61,205 nt of DNA from an uncultured Ruminococcus sp. Lineage in GTDB: Bacteria; Bacillota; Clostridia; Oscillospirales; Ruminococcaceae. This document shows, piece after piece, positions 17,301 to 26,700 of the stretch. Position numbers and translations under genes: made by a program. The notes under the pieces were generated by a model. The model was not told the origin of the DNA. It searched no databases and saw only the letters and a list, made by a program, of their open reading frames with translations. Positions within the stretch are counted from its first letter, which is position 1. Each line of letters begins with the position of its first letter. The stretch is taken from positions 1 through 61,205 of the forward strand of contig CANQWA010000014.1 in the NCBI GenBank assembly GCA_947627445.1, in the 5' to 3' direction.

Positions 17301-18350
17301 GACTTCCGGGGTAATCTTTACATCCTCGTCTTTGATATCGGTAGAAGTAGCTGTTGTCTGAGTTGTGACAGTGTTATCATAGTGCAGGACAACATAGATG
17401 TTGGATATGGCATCTGCACTGGGATAATAGATGCTGGCTTTGATACTTGTTGCATCTGCAGGAATCACATAATCTGTAGATACTTCGCCGTTAGCAGGAA
17501 TATTTGTAATTGAGAAGGTCTCAGCCTGCCATTTGCCAACATATGTGCCGAAGTCGCCGTTCGTGTTATCAATGCTGGTATCTGCTACTGTGTAGTACAG
17601 TGTTGCAGATGTTGCATCTTCCGGATTAAACTCAACATAGGCGAATGTGCCGCCGTCTTCACCCTCATCGGTCTTGACTTCCGGGGTGATCTTTTTGTCT
17701 TCGGTAGAAGTGGTTGTGGTGGTTTCTTCCGTTTTTTCAGTTGCTTTTGTGGTGGTTACAGGAGTTGAAACAGGGGGTGTTACCTCAGTTCCTGATTCAC
17801 TGAAAGTCAGTGTATATTGACCAGCCTTTTGAATGGTCATAGTTTCCCCTGCGTCTTCTACGTTCCAAACCTCAAGAGTACTATCACCATACATCTGTGT
17901 ATTGATGCAGAGCGGAATCGGCATCGACAGATCTGTTGTCAATGTAAAGCTGATAGAGATTGTATCTTCAGAAGTAAATGTTGCAGAAGCATCTCCTGTC
18001 AGTGTTTCAAGCGATATACCATTCCAATCCATAAAGAATCCATACTGATTGTGTGCGGTATCAGCATCTGTGTAGTAGCTATCCAGCAATGTAAAGTCGC
18101 CAAGCTTTACTGAATCAATTGTGATTAATTCATCCCAGTATTTATTGCCTTCCTGATAAAAAGCGGTTCCACCATCCTTATCATAGGAACAAATGCTCAA
18201 ATAAGCCATTGAACCATAATTTGTAGCATCAGCAGCCGTAGCCATCAATGATACAACCGGTGTCACCAGTGCGCTGGTGAAGATCGTCGTTGCCGCCATC
18301 ACACCAGCAGTGAGAGATGAAATAAACTTTTTCATCTTCATGTTTATCAT
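14334..18350 (-). CDS. Large cell-exported scaffoldin-like protein with X-dockerin end
   Basis: The 1338-residue protein has a signal peptide (1 to about 40), an N-terminal beta-rich domain (42-188), two almost identical modules of about 113 residues (221-333 and 346-458), a Thr/Ser-rich linker (459-540), two mutually related modules of about 205 residues (545-750 and 770-975) with cohesin-like strand patterns, a Thr tract (979 to about 1110), an X-like beta module and a C-terminal dockerin (about 1225-1320). Dockerin loop 1 is DTKLDGEVDDFD; loop 2 has an insertion of about 10 residues. The cohesin assignment is inference. Starts at 18350 or 18341 are both possible (GGAAAGGAAG upstream). Confidence 0.8.
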   Translation of the reverse strand: MINMKMKKFISSLTAGVMAATTIFTSALVTPVVSLMATAADATNYGSMAYLSICSYDKDGGTAFYQEGNKYWDELITIDSVKLGDFTLLDSYYTDADTAHNQYGFFMDWNGISLETLTGDASATFTSEDTISISFTLTTDLSMPIPLCINTQMYGDSTLEVWNVEDAGETMTIQKAGQYTLTFSESGTEVTPPVSTPVTTTKATEKTEETTTTTSTEDKKITPEVKTDEGEDGGTFAYVEFNPEDATSATLYYTVADTSIDNTNGDFGTYVGKWQAETFSITNIPANGEVSTDYVIPADATSIKASIYYPSADAISNIYVVLHYDNTVTTQTTATSTDIKDEDVKITPEVKTDEGEDGSTFAYVEFEPDGAVSATLYYTVADTSIDNTNGDFGTYVDKWQAETFSITNIPANGEVSTDYVIPAGATSVKASIYYPSADAISNIYVVLHYDNTVTTQTTTSTESSDEETDTTTKASTTSGTVTTKDKESDTTDESTETTETTATEGSGTTATTAKTTAKTTTTKSGTTKTPSTSTEAPKGQGVVMDIAEMEVDMSVDDPAALEEQLMYRELEITIDSFVKSAGIMAALYFPEETVKILSLPEELSGNEYADTVTSGLNGMTANVKYFQAYLSGENVPVEMRDIYLAWSNSDGTTLDAPSGNLLASLCVNISPNAVSIAKQYGLELKTDAKGSYYEFPVYWSEDREIDWSFGGESSGAYVMNNQVYYNAKQEDIHATDVTYYSGGIRIYTDGLPPIQEDMPTNYDIDEVWAIPDYFVDVPVNVTSTKTGLLSKGMRGAVLIPDETMKVIGIIENNPQFAYMANWGSSTTFNFDRILKYIQGEKVSTDEFGNEQDNRLAFFALTQEDSAEDPLGEIFTMSFLTMDKETIEAAAKAAGLSVQTGVCDYSGSDEEVAKFQGKTVEYYEFPLSWSEQAMDMGHSGDQTVYQPRFQFLDKDEIDIFNDEVGTKGGSIRFILNEVEETTTTTTTTTTTTTTTTTTTTTTTTTTTTTTEATTTTTHATTTTTEATTTTTEATTTTTEATTTTTEATTTTEETTSTTTTTSTTTEETTSTTTTTSTTTATSTSLTTRPSGAIFTTRPSGVAYTTTTATSTTEATTTTSNEPATFPIGTTHLSAESVVAANFYFSVDDRAFDPADLIKVYAIDDEDQMVQVKSENIEFEYESPAALFEATGEAYVKQELTVYYVGKDEETGEDVKIELDVKPLVYVGVKGDTKLDGEVDDFDAWETLIYNSHMSAGDHDYTFTGGKDENLEKFVYFLSDVDTERKTGKDDYDNDLRITGHIDAFWILNGASAIHQGEKIDWVKLLPVLTKLEGSIWYKG
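15100..15430 (-). repeat. Threonine-codon tandem repeat within the scaffoldin gene
   Basis: The DNA is made of ACC/ACT/ACA/ACG codon runs (seen as GTT/GTG/GTC on the + strand) broken by EATTTTT and HATTTTT units, plus two copies of EETTSTTTTTSTT. It encodes a flexible, probably O-glycosylated linker and is likely to vary in length between strains. Confidence 0.85.
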
Positions 18351-18551
18351 TCTTCCTTTCCTTAAATAATTACTAAGATTTGAGGTGCGGCAATGCGCCG
18401 CCTCGTGGATGCAGAGAAGCTCCGCTGCGTGTCAGCTGCCGTCCGTGCCTATGTCGTGCCCCCTTTTTCCACCTGCAAGATTACACAGTCCAGCATCTGT
18501 CCCGTCAAACGGATAAGCTGTGCCCGTCTGCACCACACTTCTCCATATACC
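18351..18551 (-). promoter_or_regulatory. Long 5' leader of the scaffoldin gene
   Basis: The promoter at 18552-18580 leaves a leader of about 195 nt with several local inverted repeats (for example GCGGCGCATTGCCGC near the gene). No known riboswitch consensus was recognised. It is more GC-rich than the flanking spacer, consistent with a structured RNA. Confidence 0.35.
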
Positions 18552-18580
18552 AGTATAAATGATTTGTCTGAAATTTGCAA
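18552..18580 (-). promoter_or_regulatory. Promoter of the scaffoldin gene
   Basis: Minus-strand TTGCAA, 17-bp spacer, TATACT; the same pair of hexamers as the galK promoter. Confidence 0.65.
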
Positions 18581-18708
18581 GTATTTTTTTCATTTTCTCC
18601 ATATTTTTATACACTATGTGCAAATAATTCACCCTATTTTGTGCAATACAGCTAAACAGAAAAAATCAGCGCCGTCTGATCTTCTCTGTATCAAATTTAT
18701 TTCTGCTC

Positions 18709-18737
18709 TTGTATTTTCACCATATATATGGTATAAT
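18709..18737 (+). promoter_or_regulatory. Promoter of the rlmB gene cluster
   Basis: TTGTAT, 17-bp spacer, TATAAT, 48 bp before the rlmB start. Confidence 0.65.
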
Positions 18738-18784
18738 AAATCTGGATGAGAATAAATGATGTTTTTATCGGAGGAATTTGACAT

Positions 18785-19573
18785 ATGAGCCAAAAAAAAT
18801 ATCGCCGGCATTCCCAGCCGGAGCAACCGGAAAATGATCGCATTGCCGGCAGAAATCCTGTGACAGAAGCCCTCCGCAGCGGCGCACAGATTGACACCAT
18901 ATACATCGACAAGGAAAGCGGCGGTATGCAGGAGATCATTTCTGCCGCCAGAGAGCGGGGTATTCCCGTAAAGATTGTCACTGCCGCCAAGCTGTCACAG
19001 CTCACAGGCGGCGCAGCCCATCAGGGTGTGGCTGCGGACGGCAGCTGCGGCAATTACGTATCCTTAGAGGCACTGCTGGACGCCGCCAGAGAAAAAAACG
19101 AACCGCCTCTTCTGGTGATTTGCGACAGCATCCAGGATCCCCACAATCTGGGGGCAATTATCCGTACTGCTGAAGCCGCCGGAGCGCACGGGGTCATTAT
19201 CCCCAAGCGGCGGAGCGCTTCCCTGACTCTGACTGTGGGAAAAACCTCTGCCGGGGCAGCAAGCCATCTCCCGGTGGCACGTGTTTCCAATCTGATCGCC
19301 GCCATGAAAACACTAAAAGAAAACGGCGTTTGGATCTATGGCACAGATGCATCCGGTACGGTTTATACCGACACGGATTTTACAGACGGAACGGCTTTTG
19401 TCATCGGCTCTGAGGGATTCGGCATTGGACAGCTGGTGGGTCAGTCTTGTGATGCCATGCTCAGCCTGCCCATGCGGGGAAAGATTAATTCCCTCAATGC
19501 TTCGGTGGCAGCAGGCATTTTTCTCTACGAAGCCGTGCGCCAGAGAATGACACGCACGAGCCCTCAACTATGA
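18785..19573 (+). CDS. rlmB: 23S rRNA 2'-O-ribose methyltransferase, TrmH/SpoU family
   Basis: The 262-residue enzyme uses S-adenosylmethionine to methylate a ribose 2'-OH in rRNA (G2251 for RlmB). An N-terminal L30e-like substrate domain (about 20-85, starting with the typical GRNPVTEAL) precedes the SpoU knot domain (about 105-255). Knot motifs are present: DPHNLGAIIRTAEAAG, the IGSEGFGIG loop and LNASVAAGIFLYE. The start has GGAGGAA 9 bp upstream. The next gene begins 13 bp after the stop, so they form an operon. Confidence 0.92.
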   Translation: MSQKKYRRHSQPEQPENDRIAGRNPVTEALRSGAQIDTIYIDKESGGMQEIISAARERGIPVKIVTAAKLSQLTGGAAHQGVAADGSCGNYVSLEALLDAAREKNEPPLLVICDSIQDPHNLGAIIRTAEAAGAHGVIIPKRRSASLTLTVGKTSAGAASHLPVARVSNLIAAMKTLKENGVWIYGTDASGTVYTDTDFTDGTAFVIGSEGFGIGQLVGQSCDAMLSLPMRGKINSLNASVAAGIFLYEAVRQRMTRTSPQL

Positions 19574-19586
19574 CCGGAGGCTGACT

Positions 19587-22046
19587 ATGGCAGAACAAAA
19601 ATTCACAATCGAAGAAATCCTCAATGAATACAGTGCCGACGGCAAACGCTCCGGCATCCGCAGGGACGAAAGCGCACCGGTTTCCCGAGGGACACTGGAA
19701 ACCGAAAAGCTGGTGAATGCGGCGACCTCCCGGCGTCCTATGCTGGAAAGCGATGCTGGTTATCGTCCCGTGCCGGAAGAACCGGCTTTGCCGGATGAGG
19801 AGCAGCTTGTAGATATCAAGTCCACTATTTCCCAAATCAAGGCAGCAAAGACCTCACGGGAGATACACCGGCAGGCAGCTTCTTCTCTGCTCAAGGAACG
19901 GTTTCCCACACAGGAGCTGCGTCGTGACAGAGTCTCCTATGTCCATGCCATGAGACGGCAGAATCAGGCGATTCATGCGGATGCAGGCGAGGATTATTAC
20001 GGCGGTGCCATGATTCTTCCCGAAACAGAAACCAAAACAGATACGGACAAGTCTCAGATTGCCGAAAAACACCAGCCCAATGTCCGGCAGATGCAGGACT
20101 CTACCCGTGCCCGGGAGAAAAAGCGCAAAAAGCGCAAGCCTGTGGAAGCCTCCTATTCCAAGGAATCCGTCTCCGGTGTCATTGTCCCCCCCGTGACAGG
20201 CAAAACCCAGAAGCTTCCCACACCCAGGCGGCATTGGGAGGATGACAAGAACTTTTACTATCAGGGATCCGGTGAGGCAGATACGACGAATCCCCGGCAG
20301 CGTGTCCGCAGCCATACCGGCTGGAACAGCAAAAAAAATGACCCGGACAATATGGAGGCTGTCAAAAAGCTGCTGTATAATCTCCGAAATGCCATCTTTT
20401 TTCGGTTCGTTTCTCTACTGCTGCTCACGGTGATTAGTCTGGTTCTGGCTCTGGGCGAAACCGGTCTGACAGATCTGTTGTCCGGCAGAGGCTTTGCCAT
20501 TGTTCAGCTGATAGTCGGTTCCATCGCTTTTGCCAGTTCCTTTCCCACCATCAAAAATGGCTTGAAGCACTTTATTCAGTTTCATGCAGACAGTGACAGC
20601 ATGGCAATCCTGCCCATGATCCCGGCACTGCTGGGGGCATTGCTGGCAGTAATCTCTCCCGATACGCTGGAAAATTCTATCCATTTGTTTGTCCCCTGTA
20701 CCGTGTTTATTTTGTTTACCAATGCAGTGGGACGGCTTTTTGTGGTGCGCCGTGCTCTGCGCAGCTGCAATATTCTCTCCAAAGATCAGCAGAAACGTGT
20801 GCTTTCCTATGTATCCCAGGAGGAAACAGCAGAGATGCTGACCCGGGGTGTCATAAATGATTATCCCATTGTCATCGCCGTGCGCCGTGCGGATTCCCTC
20901 TGTGACATTCTGCAGCATACGTATTCCAACGACATGGCAGATGCGCTGTGCCGTCCGCTGACACCCATCTGCGCCGGCATATCCCTTGTAACAGCCGTCA
21001 CTATGACGCTGCTCCGGATGGGATTTTCCTTCAGTATACCTTGGCTGAGCTTTCTGTTGATGCATCTGACCGTGATCCTGACGGCGGGCTGCTGTACTGC
21101 CAGCGCTCTTGTGGTAAATATGCCGCTGGAACGGGAATGCAGACAGGCGGCTTCTTCAGACAGTGTGATCCTGGGCTATCAGAGTGTGGACGATTTCTTT
21201 GACACCAACGCTGTCCTGGTGGAGGCTGTAGACCTGTTTCCCAGTGGCTCTGTGCAGATTCAAGGGATGAAAGTGCTGAACGGTGCAAAGGTGGATGATA
21301 TTCTTCTGGATGCAGCCAGTCTGGCACATCACGGCGGAAGCATTCTGGGCAGCGGATTTGACGAAATGATCCCGGACAACAAGTCCCTGTATGATGTGGA
21401 GCAGTTTGTCTGCGAAGACGGACTGGGACTCTGCGGCTGGATCGCTAACCGCAGAGTCCTGTTTGGCGGGAGAGAAATGATGGCAAATCACAATATCGAG
21501 GGACTTCCTACCAAAACGAGAGAAGCCGAAATGATGGAAGGCAGCGGTGATATTCTGTATCTCTCTGTCAGCGGCGTGTTGTCGGCGATCTTTTCCATCC
21601 GTATCACAGCCAATTCCACCATTAAAAAGCAGATGCATGCCTTGAAGCAGGAGGAGATTGCCCTGATCATCCGCAGTGTGGACAGTTCTGTGACACTGCG
21701 CCGGATCGCCGACTTGTTTGATTTTCCGGAAGAACATCTGAAGATCATCCCCACTTCCATGCACCGCCTGTTCCAGCGGGAGACTGCCGGCATGGAATGC
21801 GTCAGCGCATCAGCTGTCATCGGCGCTTCCGGTTTTGGCGCAGCGGAGTTACTCACCGGTGTGCGCCGTGTACGCCGTTCAGCCATGGCAGGTGTGATTT
21901 TACAGGTGGCTTCGGCACTTCTGGGCATTTCCATTGCTATGGTACACATTTTAATCGGTGCATATGAAGAACTGAACGCTGAGTTCTTTTTCCTCTATCA
22001 TTTCATTGTCACTGCAGTGACTGCTCTGGCAATACGAGTTCGCTGA
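19587..22046 (+). CDS. Degenerate P-type-ATPase-like membrane protein
   Basis: The 819-residue product starts with about 250 hydrophilic, charged residues (a basic patch near 175-185) that look disordered. The rest resembles the core of a heavy-metal-type P-type ATPase: helix pairs near 270-355 and 365-390, another pair near 460-510, a cytoplasmic P/N-like region, and a final pair near 765-815. The place of the phosphorylation motif DKTGTLT reads D539-TNAVLV; the GDGxND hinge and the TGES and CPC motifs are not seen. GWIANRRVLFGGREMM and ILYLSVSGVLSAIFSIR still match the N-domain and later P-domain pattern. It is probably not a pump. It sits between rlmB and the LCP gene. Confidence 0.7.
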   Translation: MAEQKFTIEEILNEYSADGKRSGIRRDESAPVSRGTLETEKLVNAATSRRPMLESDAGYRPVPEEPALPDEEQLVDIKSTISQIKAAKTSREIHRQAASSLLKERFPTQELRRDRVSYVHAMRRQNQAIHADAGEDYYGGAMILPETETKTDTDKSQIAEKHQPNVRQMQDSTRAREKKRKKRKPVEASYSKESVSGVIVPPVTGKTQKLPTPRRHWEDDKNFYYQGSGEADTTNPRQRVRSHTGWNSKKNDPDNMEAVKKLLYNLRNAIFFRFVSLLLLTVISLVLALGETGLTDLLSGRGFAIVQLIVGSIAFASSFPTIKNGLKHFIQFHADSDSMAILPMIPALLGALLAVISPDTLENSIHLFVPCTVFILFTNAVGRLFVVRRALRSCNILSKDQQKRVLSYVSQEETAEMLTRGVINDYPIVIAVRRADSLCDILQHTYSNDMADALCRPLTPICAGISLVTAVTMTLLRMGFSFSIPWLSFLLMHLTVILTAGCCTASALVVNMPLERECRQAASSDSVILGYQSVDDFFDTNAVLVEAVDLFPSGSVQIQGMKVLNGAKVDDILLDAASLAHHGGSILGSGFDEMIPDNKSLYDVEQFVCEDGLGLCGWIANRRVLFGGREMMANHNIEGLPTKTREAEMMEGSGDILYLSVSGVLSAIFSIRITANSTIKKQMHALKQEEIALIIRSVDSSVTLRRIADLFDFPEEHLKIIPTSMHRLFQRETAGMECVSASAVIGASGFGAAELLTGVRRVRRSAMAGVILQVASALLGISIAMVHILIGAYEELNAEFFFLYHFIVTAVTALAIRVR

Positions 22047-22161
22047 CAGAAGCCAGATGATTCAGAACCTGTTTGGCATCTTCAAACCGCCGTTTTTCGG
22101 CTAATTTTCAGATACGGAACAGATTCTCAGAAATTCTTATCTCAATCAGGAAAGGACAATT

Positions 22162-23628
22162 ATGGAGAAATTCCGAAAGAAAAACGAAAACACTGACGCT
22201 GAGGAAACCATGTTTTTCCGTGCGGCAAGCAACGGAAAATCCACAGACCAGTATCATACACAAAAGCTGAGTGCAGAGCAGATCCGCCGGAATGCCGCAC
22301 AGCAGAACGCTGCATCCCGGAATCATCCTGCCTACCGATCGAATCAGCCTTATCAAAACCGATATCCGGGCGGTGCTGCCCAGCAGCAAAGGCAGAGCAA
22401 TCCTCGTCCAGGCGGCTATCCCCAGGAGAATAGAACAAATCCAGCCGGGCAGCCTTATGGCAGTCAGCCAAGACCCCAGCAGCCGGGCGCAAGACCTCGT
22501 CCAGTACAGCAATCCCATCCACCATATCCGCAGCAGCACCGGAATCCCCCGCCCAGACAGGGCAGTTATCCGGCTCCCCAGAGAAGAAATCAGGGGCAGC
22601 GTCATGCCCCTCCCCGTTCCTACCCGGAACAGCGGCAAGGTCCTCCACCCCGTGGTCATCAACCGCCGAAGCAACGAAAACAGCGGTCTCTTCTGGGAAA
22701 GATCGTCAAAGCCATTCTCAGTATCATCATTGCGCTGTTTTTGCTTTACTCCGCAATTGCAGCCATTGGCATATTCAGCATGAATCGGGTAGAGACAGGC
22801 GACCGCAGTGTGACCTCTGGTTCTTTGCACGAGAGCTTTGTCAAGAACATCCTGATCATCGGCACAGATTCCCGTGATCCAGAGGAGGAGCGGGGACGTT
22901 CGGATTCCATGATCCTGGTGTCCCTGAACTCGCACACCCGTGAAATCTATATGACTTCTTTCATGCGGGATGCGTATGTGGATATTCCCGGAAAGGGCAG
23001 CGGCAAGCTGAATGCTGCTTTTTCCTACGGCGGTCCGGAACTGTTGATGGACACGCTGGAGGAAAACTATGATATTTCCATTGATGATTATGTGATGATC
23101 ACCTTTGCCGCCTGTGCAGGCATGATCGACGCGGTAGGCGGCATTGAGTTGGAAATCTCGGACAAAGAGGCAGAGGCGATCAATGAAATCCTCATTAGCG
23201 AAGTCAATGAGATCATGGGTGATGACCGGGAGGACGACCTGTTGGATGGCGGCGGTACATTGAAATTGAACGGTAAACAGGCGCTTTCTTACAGTCGTAT
23301 CCGTTATGTGGGAAATGCAGATTTTGAACGAACCGAACGGCAGCGCACGGTGATGTCTCAGGTGTTGAAAAAGGTCAAGGGGAATCCTCTGCGGATTGCA
23401 CCAATCTGCATGACGGCTTTGCCGAAGATGACAACGAATATGTCATTTTTGTCGTTGTATGGATATGCGGAATCTACGCCGTTCAAACTGCTCACATATA
23501 CGATAAAGCAACTGCGTATTCCGGCAGACGGGACGTTTTCGCCGGCAAATATCGGCGGTGAGGATGTGCTTCAGGTTGACTTTGACGTGGCAAAAGAGCA
23601 GTTAAGCGATACCTTGTTTGCAAACTGA
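22162..23628 (+). CDS. LytR-CpsA-Psr (LCP) family cell-wall glycopolymer ligase
   Basis: LCP proteins transfer undecaprenyl-linked glycopolymers such as teichoic acids to peptidoglycan. This 488-residue one has a long cytoplasmic Pro/Gln/Arg-rich N-terminus (about 1-170), one transmembrane helix (about 176-204) and the LCP domain (about 228-425). Conserved parts are NILIIGTDSRD, the acidic/Arg RSDSMILVSLN, SFMRDAYVDIPG, and the C-terminal ALSYSRIRYV with FERTERQR, so catalytic arginines are present. The start at 22162 follows AGGAAAGG. The proline-rich tail is unusual in length and may mediate protein contacts. Same strand as the P-type-like gene, 115 bp after it. Confidence 0.92.
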   Translation: MEKFRKKNENTDAEETMFFRAASNGKSTDQYHTQKLSAEQIRRNAAQQNAASRNHPAYRSNQPYQNRYPGGAAQQQRQSNPRPGGYPQENRTNPAGQPYGSQPRPQQPGARPRPVQQSHPPYPQQHRNPPPRQGSYPAPQRRNQGQRHAPPRSYPEQRQGPPPRGHQPPKQRKQRSLLGKIVKAILSIIIALFLLYSAIAAIGIFSMNRVETGDRSVTSGSLHESFVKNILIIGTDSRDPEEERGRSDSMILVSLNSHTREIYMTSFMRDAYVDIPGKGSGKLNAAFSYGGPELLMDTLEENYDISIDDYVMITFAACAGMIDAVGGIELEISDKEAEAINEILISEVNEIMGDDREDDLLDGGGTLKLNGKQALSYSRIRYVGNADFERTERQRTVMSQVLKKVKGNPLRIAPICMTALPKMTTNMSFLSLYGYAESTPFKLLTYTIKQLRIPADGTFSPANIGGEDVLQVDFDVAKEQLSDTLFAN

Positions 23629-23690
23629 TTCCAGACATGCGGTGACCGGAGGATATATTTTCGGGTCACCGCAACAGTTGGTTGCCATAC

Positions 23691-23737
23691 AAAAAGCAGG
23701 GGCTTTTCTTTTTGGAAAAGTCCCTGCTTTTTTCTTG
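23691..23737. terminator. Bidirectional terminator between LCP and yfhO
   Basis: AAAAAGCAGGGGCTTTTC pairs with GGAAAAGTCCCTGCTTTTTT. The two genes converge on it. Confidence 0.85.
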
Positions 23738-23759
23738 CATCATCGGCAGAAATCACCGA

Positions 23760-26700
23760 CTACTTTTTCTTTTTCAATTCTGCCTTCTTCGTTTCATACT
23801 CTTCATCCGTCAAAATGCCCTGCTCATGAAGCGCCGTCAGCTTTTTCAAAAGCTCCTCCACCGATTCTTCCGGCTGCTTCTTCTTTGCAGACTTCAGCTT
23901 CACACGCTTGTTCTGTTCGTTCTTCTCAGCTTCTTTACGCCGCGTCATCTCAGCCACCATCACAGCATAACGCTTACGGTCACTGAACCAGATAAAGATG
24001 AGCACCACAATACCAGCACCCAGCAATCCAATGCCAAGCCACCAGCCCGGCGGTGTATAAGTCAATGTCACAGTGTGCGTTCCTGGTGTCAGACGAACAC
24101 CTATCATCGCATCTACTACAACAATCTGCCCGGTATCACCGTTGCCGTTGACCAGCTTGATGGAACCGTCTTCCTGCTCGACCTCTTCTACCAGATTATC
24201 CACACGCTTGCCATCCACCTTGACGCTCCAGCCCGGCTCATAGGGAATGCTTGTCATCATCAGCTGATTCTCCCCGGCTGTGATGGTTCCCTCGATCTTC
24301 CGGTCACTGTGCTTGGTGATCTGCCACTGATTCTGTTTCAGGATATCAATATCCTGCTGGAACACATCCGGATGATAGTAGTAGAACAAGAAGTTCTTGA
24401 CAATGGTGTACTCATTTGCCACGGTCATACGCAGTGTAATCCTTGTGCCGGCACTGTATGAACCAAGGCGCAGTGCAACATAATTATCACCCTCGAAATA
24501 TTCACCGTAGCCCTTGAATCCACTGTGACCGGTAGCCCACTGATCGGCTGCCTGCCATGTGAAGTCACCTTCATTTTCCGCGGACCAGGATGCCTCATCC
24601 TCTGCCCATTCATCTGTTGTCCATGTGGAGAGCCACAGGTTGACCTTGTGCTGAAATTCTGTCTTAAAATACATATAGAGAGGCTCGCCGGCATTTGCTT
24701 CGTCTACCTCAATGTGGAAATCCACCGTAGGGTCACCGCCGCCATTGTCATCGTACTTGGTTTGTTCGCCGTAAGGGCTCACTGTCAGAGCATCACTGAC
24801 AACCGGATCCTCTGCCATGGATGCCGGTGTGTAATACTCATTCCAGGATTCAAACTGCCCGTTTTCATCAAAGACGGTATTGCCGCTCATGGTGCTGACA
24901 AAAATATTCTGGCTATTGAAGGGATTATCGTTACCCAGATGGTCGATCTTTGTGGTATCACTGCTGACCATATAGCCAAGGGATAGTGCGTTGGGATTCT
25001 CGTAAACGGTAATGGTCTTATCCGTTCCATTTTCGTTGGTATAGTCATATTCCAGCACAGATTGATATGCCGGATTCAAACGGCGGTCGATGTCGCCGGA
25101 ATCTCCTCGATCCAGCACATACTTGATACCCAGAATGGAGTCTGCCACCTCAGTATTGCCGTCATAACGGGTATAGTAGCTGTGCATACAATAACCCATG
25201 GTTTCAATAAAGTTGATGACCCGGGTATTCATCACAGAACTGGAGTGAGAAATACCATTCAGCCCGAATGCCGCATTGTCATTGACGCAGCGGAAGAAGG
25301 TTTTTTCCGCACGGTACATACCGTCGTCATAATCTTCCAGTCCGTCCACTGCGGCACGTCCGTTCCAGATATAGTTCTGGTAGGACTTTCTGGTGGAATA
25401 CGCCACCTCTTCGTCAATATCCTTCATGGAATCCAGGGTGTTATAGACTGCCTCGCCGCCTACCAGAACCAATGTCAGCAGGGACAGGAAAATACTCACG
25501 CCTCTTTTTCCCTGGGTCAGCTTTCCACCGGTCATAAAATACAGCAGAATCAGGTATACACCCAGCAGACCGGCAGAGATCCAGACGGCGCCCTTTGCCA
25601 TCTGGTCAAATTTCATGCCGGCAACAACGGCAATGATCACCACCATAATGCCTGCGGAAATAGCAAGATGCTTCTTCTTGATGCCTTCCATCCGTGCAAA
25701 AGCAGTTGCCGCCATGGTAAGCAGAATAAAGGAGACCAGGAAGGAATACCGGAAGGGCAGCCAGTTCGGTGTCTGCCCGCCGTGCCACCACATATCCACC
25801 GGTGTGATCATCATACAAGTGAGCATCACAACGATCATGGCGGTATAGCCGATCTTCTTTTTCCTTGAAATACTGGTGTTCAGATAGAACAGCGGCAGCA
25901 GGCAAACAGTCAGCAGCCCACAGTAAATCTCAGGCTTGCCCTGCACATTGACAGAGTCATACTGTGCTGGCAGCAGCTGAGGGATCATATCCACCAAATC
26001 ACACAGCAGCGTCAGCAACGGTGTATCTGTGGCATTTTCCAGCAGACGTTCGCTCAGGGGGAAAGCCTGAAACCGGAAGCTGTAATCCGGATCGGAAAAG
26101 TCAAACTTACCCAGGCTCAGTGCATGATACACCGGCAGCAGCATGAATGCGGCACATGCCAGTGCGGTCACAGAGGAATAGCCCACACGAACCAGCGTTG
26201 TTACATAGTCATAGCTTTTCATTTTCTGGTCTGTGCCGAAGAACAGATAGAAAAAGAAATAGATGGCGACAAAAATACAGATCATATAGCCGATATAGAA
26301 GTTCGCCACACACATGATCGCCAGCGGAATGATAAAGTTCAGCCGTCTGCCGTCATCTACCAGATATTCGATACCCAGCATAATCAAGGGCAGGAATACC
26401 AGACCGTCCAGCCACATCGGGTCGATCAGCTGGATCACGGCGTATGCCATCATGGCGTACATGGTAGAGAACATCAGCGAAGGAACCTGCTTGACATTCC
26501 GGCGCTTTTGCAGGAAATAATTGAATGTGACGCCAGCCGCTCCCAGTTTGGAAAGCTGCATGATCAGCAAACTGGTGAGCATAAATTTTTCTGGCAGCAA
26601 TATCACGATCAGGGTAAATGGACTTGCCAGATAATAGCCGATGATACCCATGAATTCACCGGACAGATTTCTCGACCAGTTGTAGAAAATACTGCCATCG

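Noticed and set aside
18351-18551. Considered as a cyclic-di-GMP riboswitch because a cyclic-di-GMP gene pair is in the window
   Set aside because: Neither the GEMM-I nor the GEMM-II consensus could be recognised.
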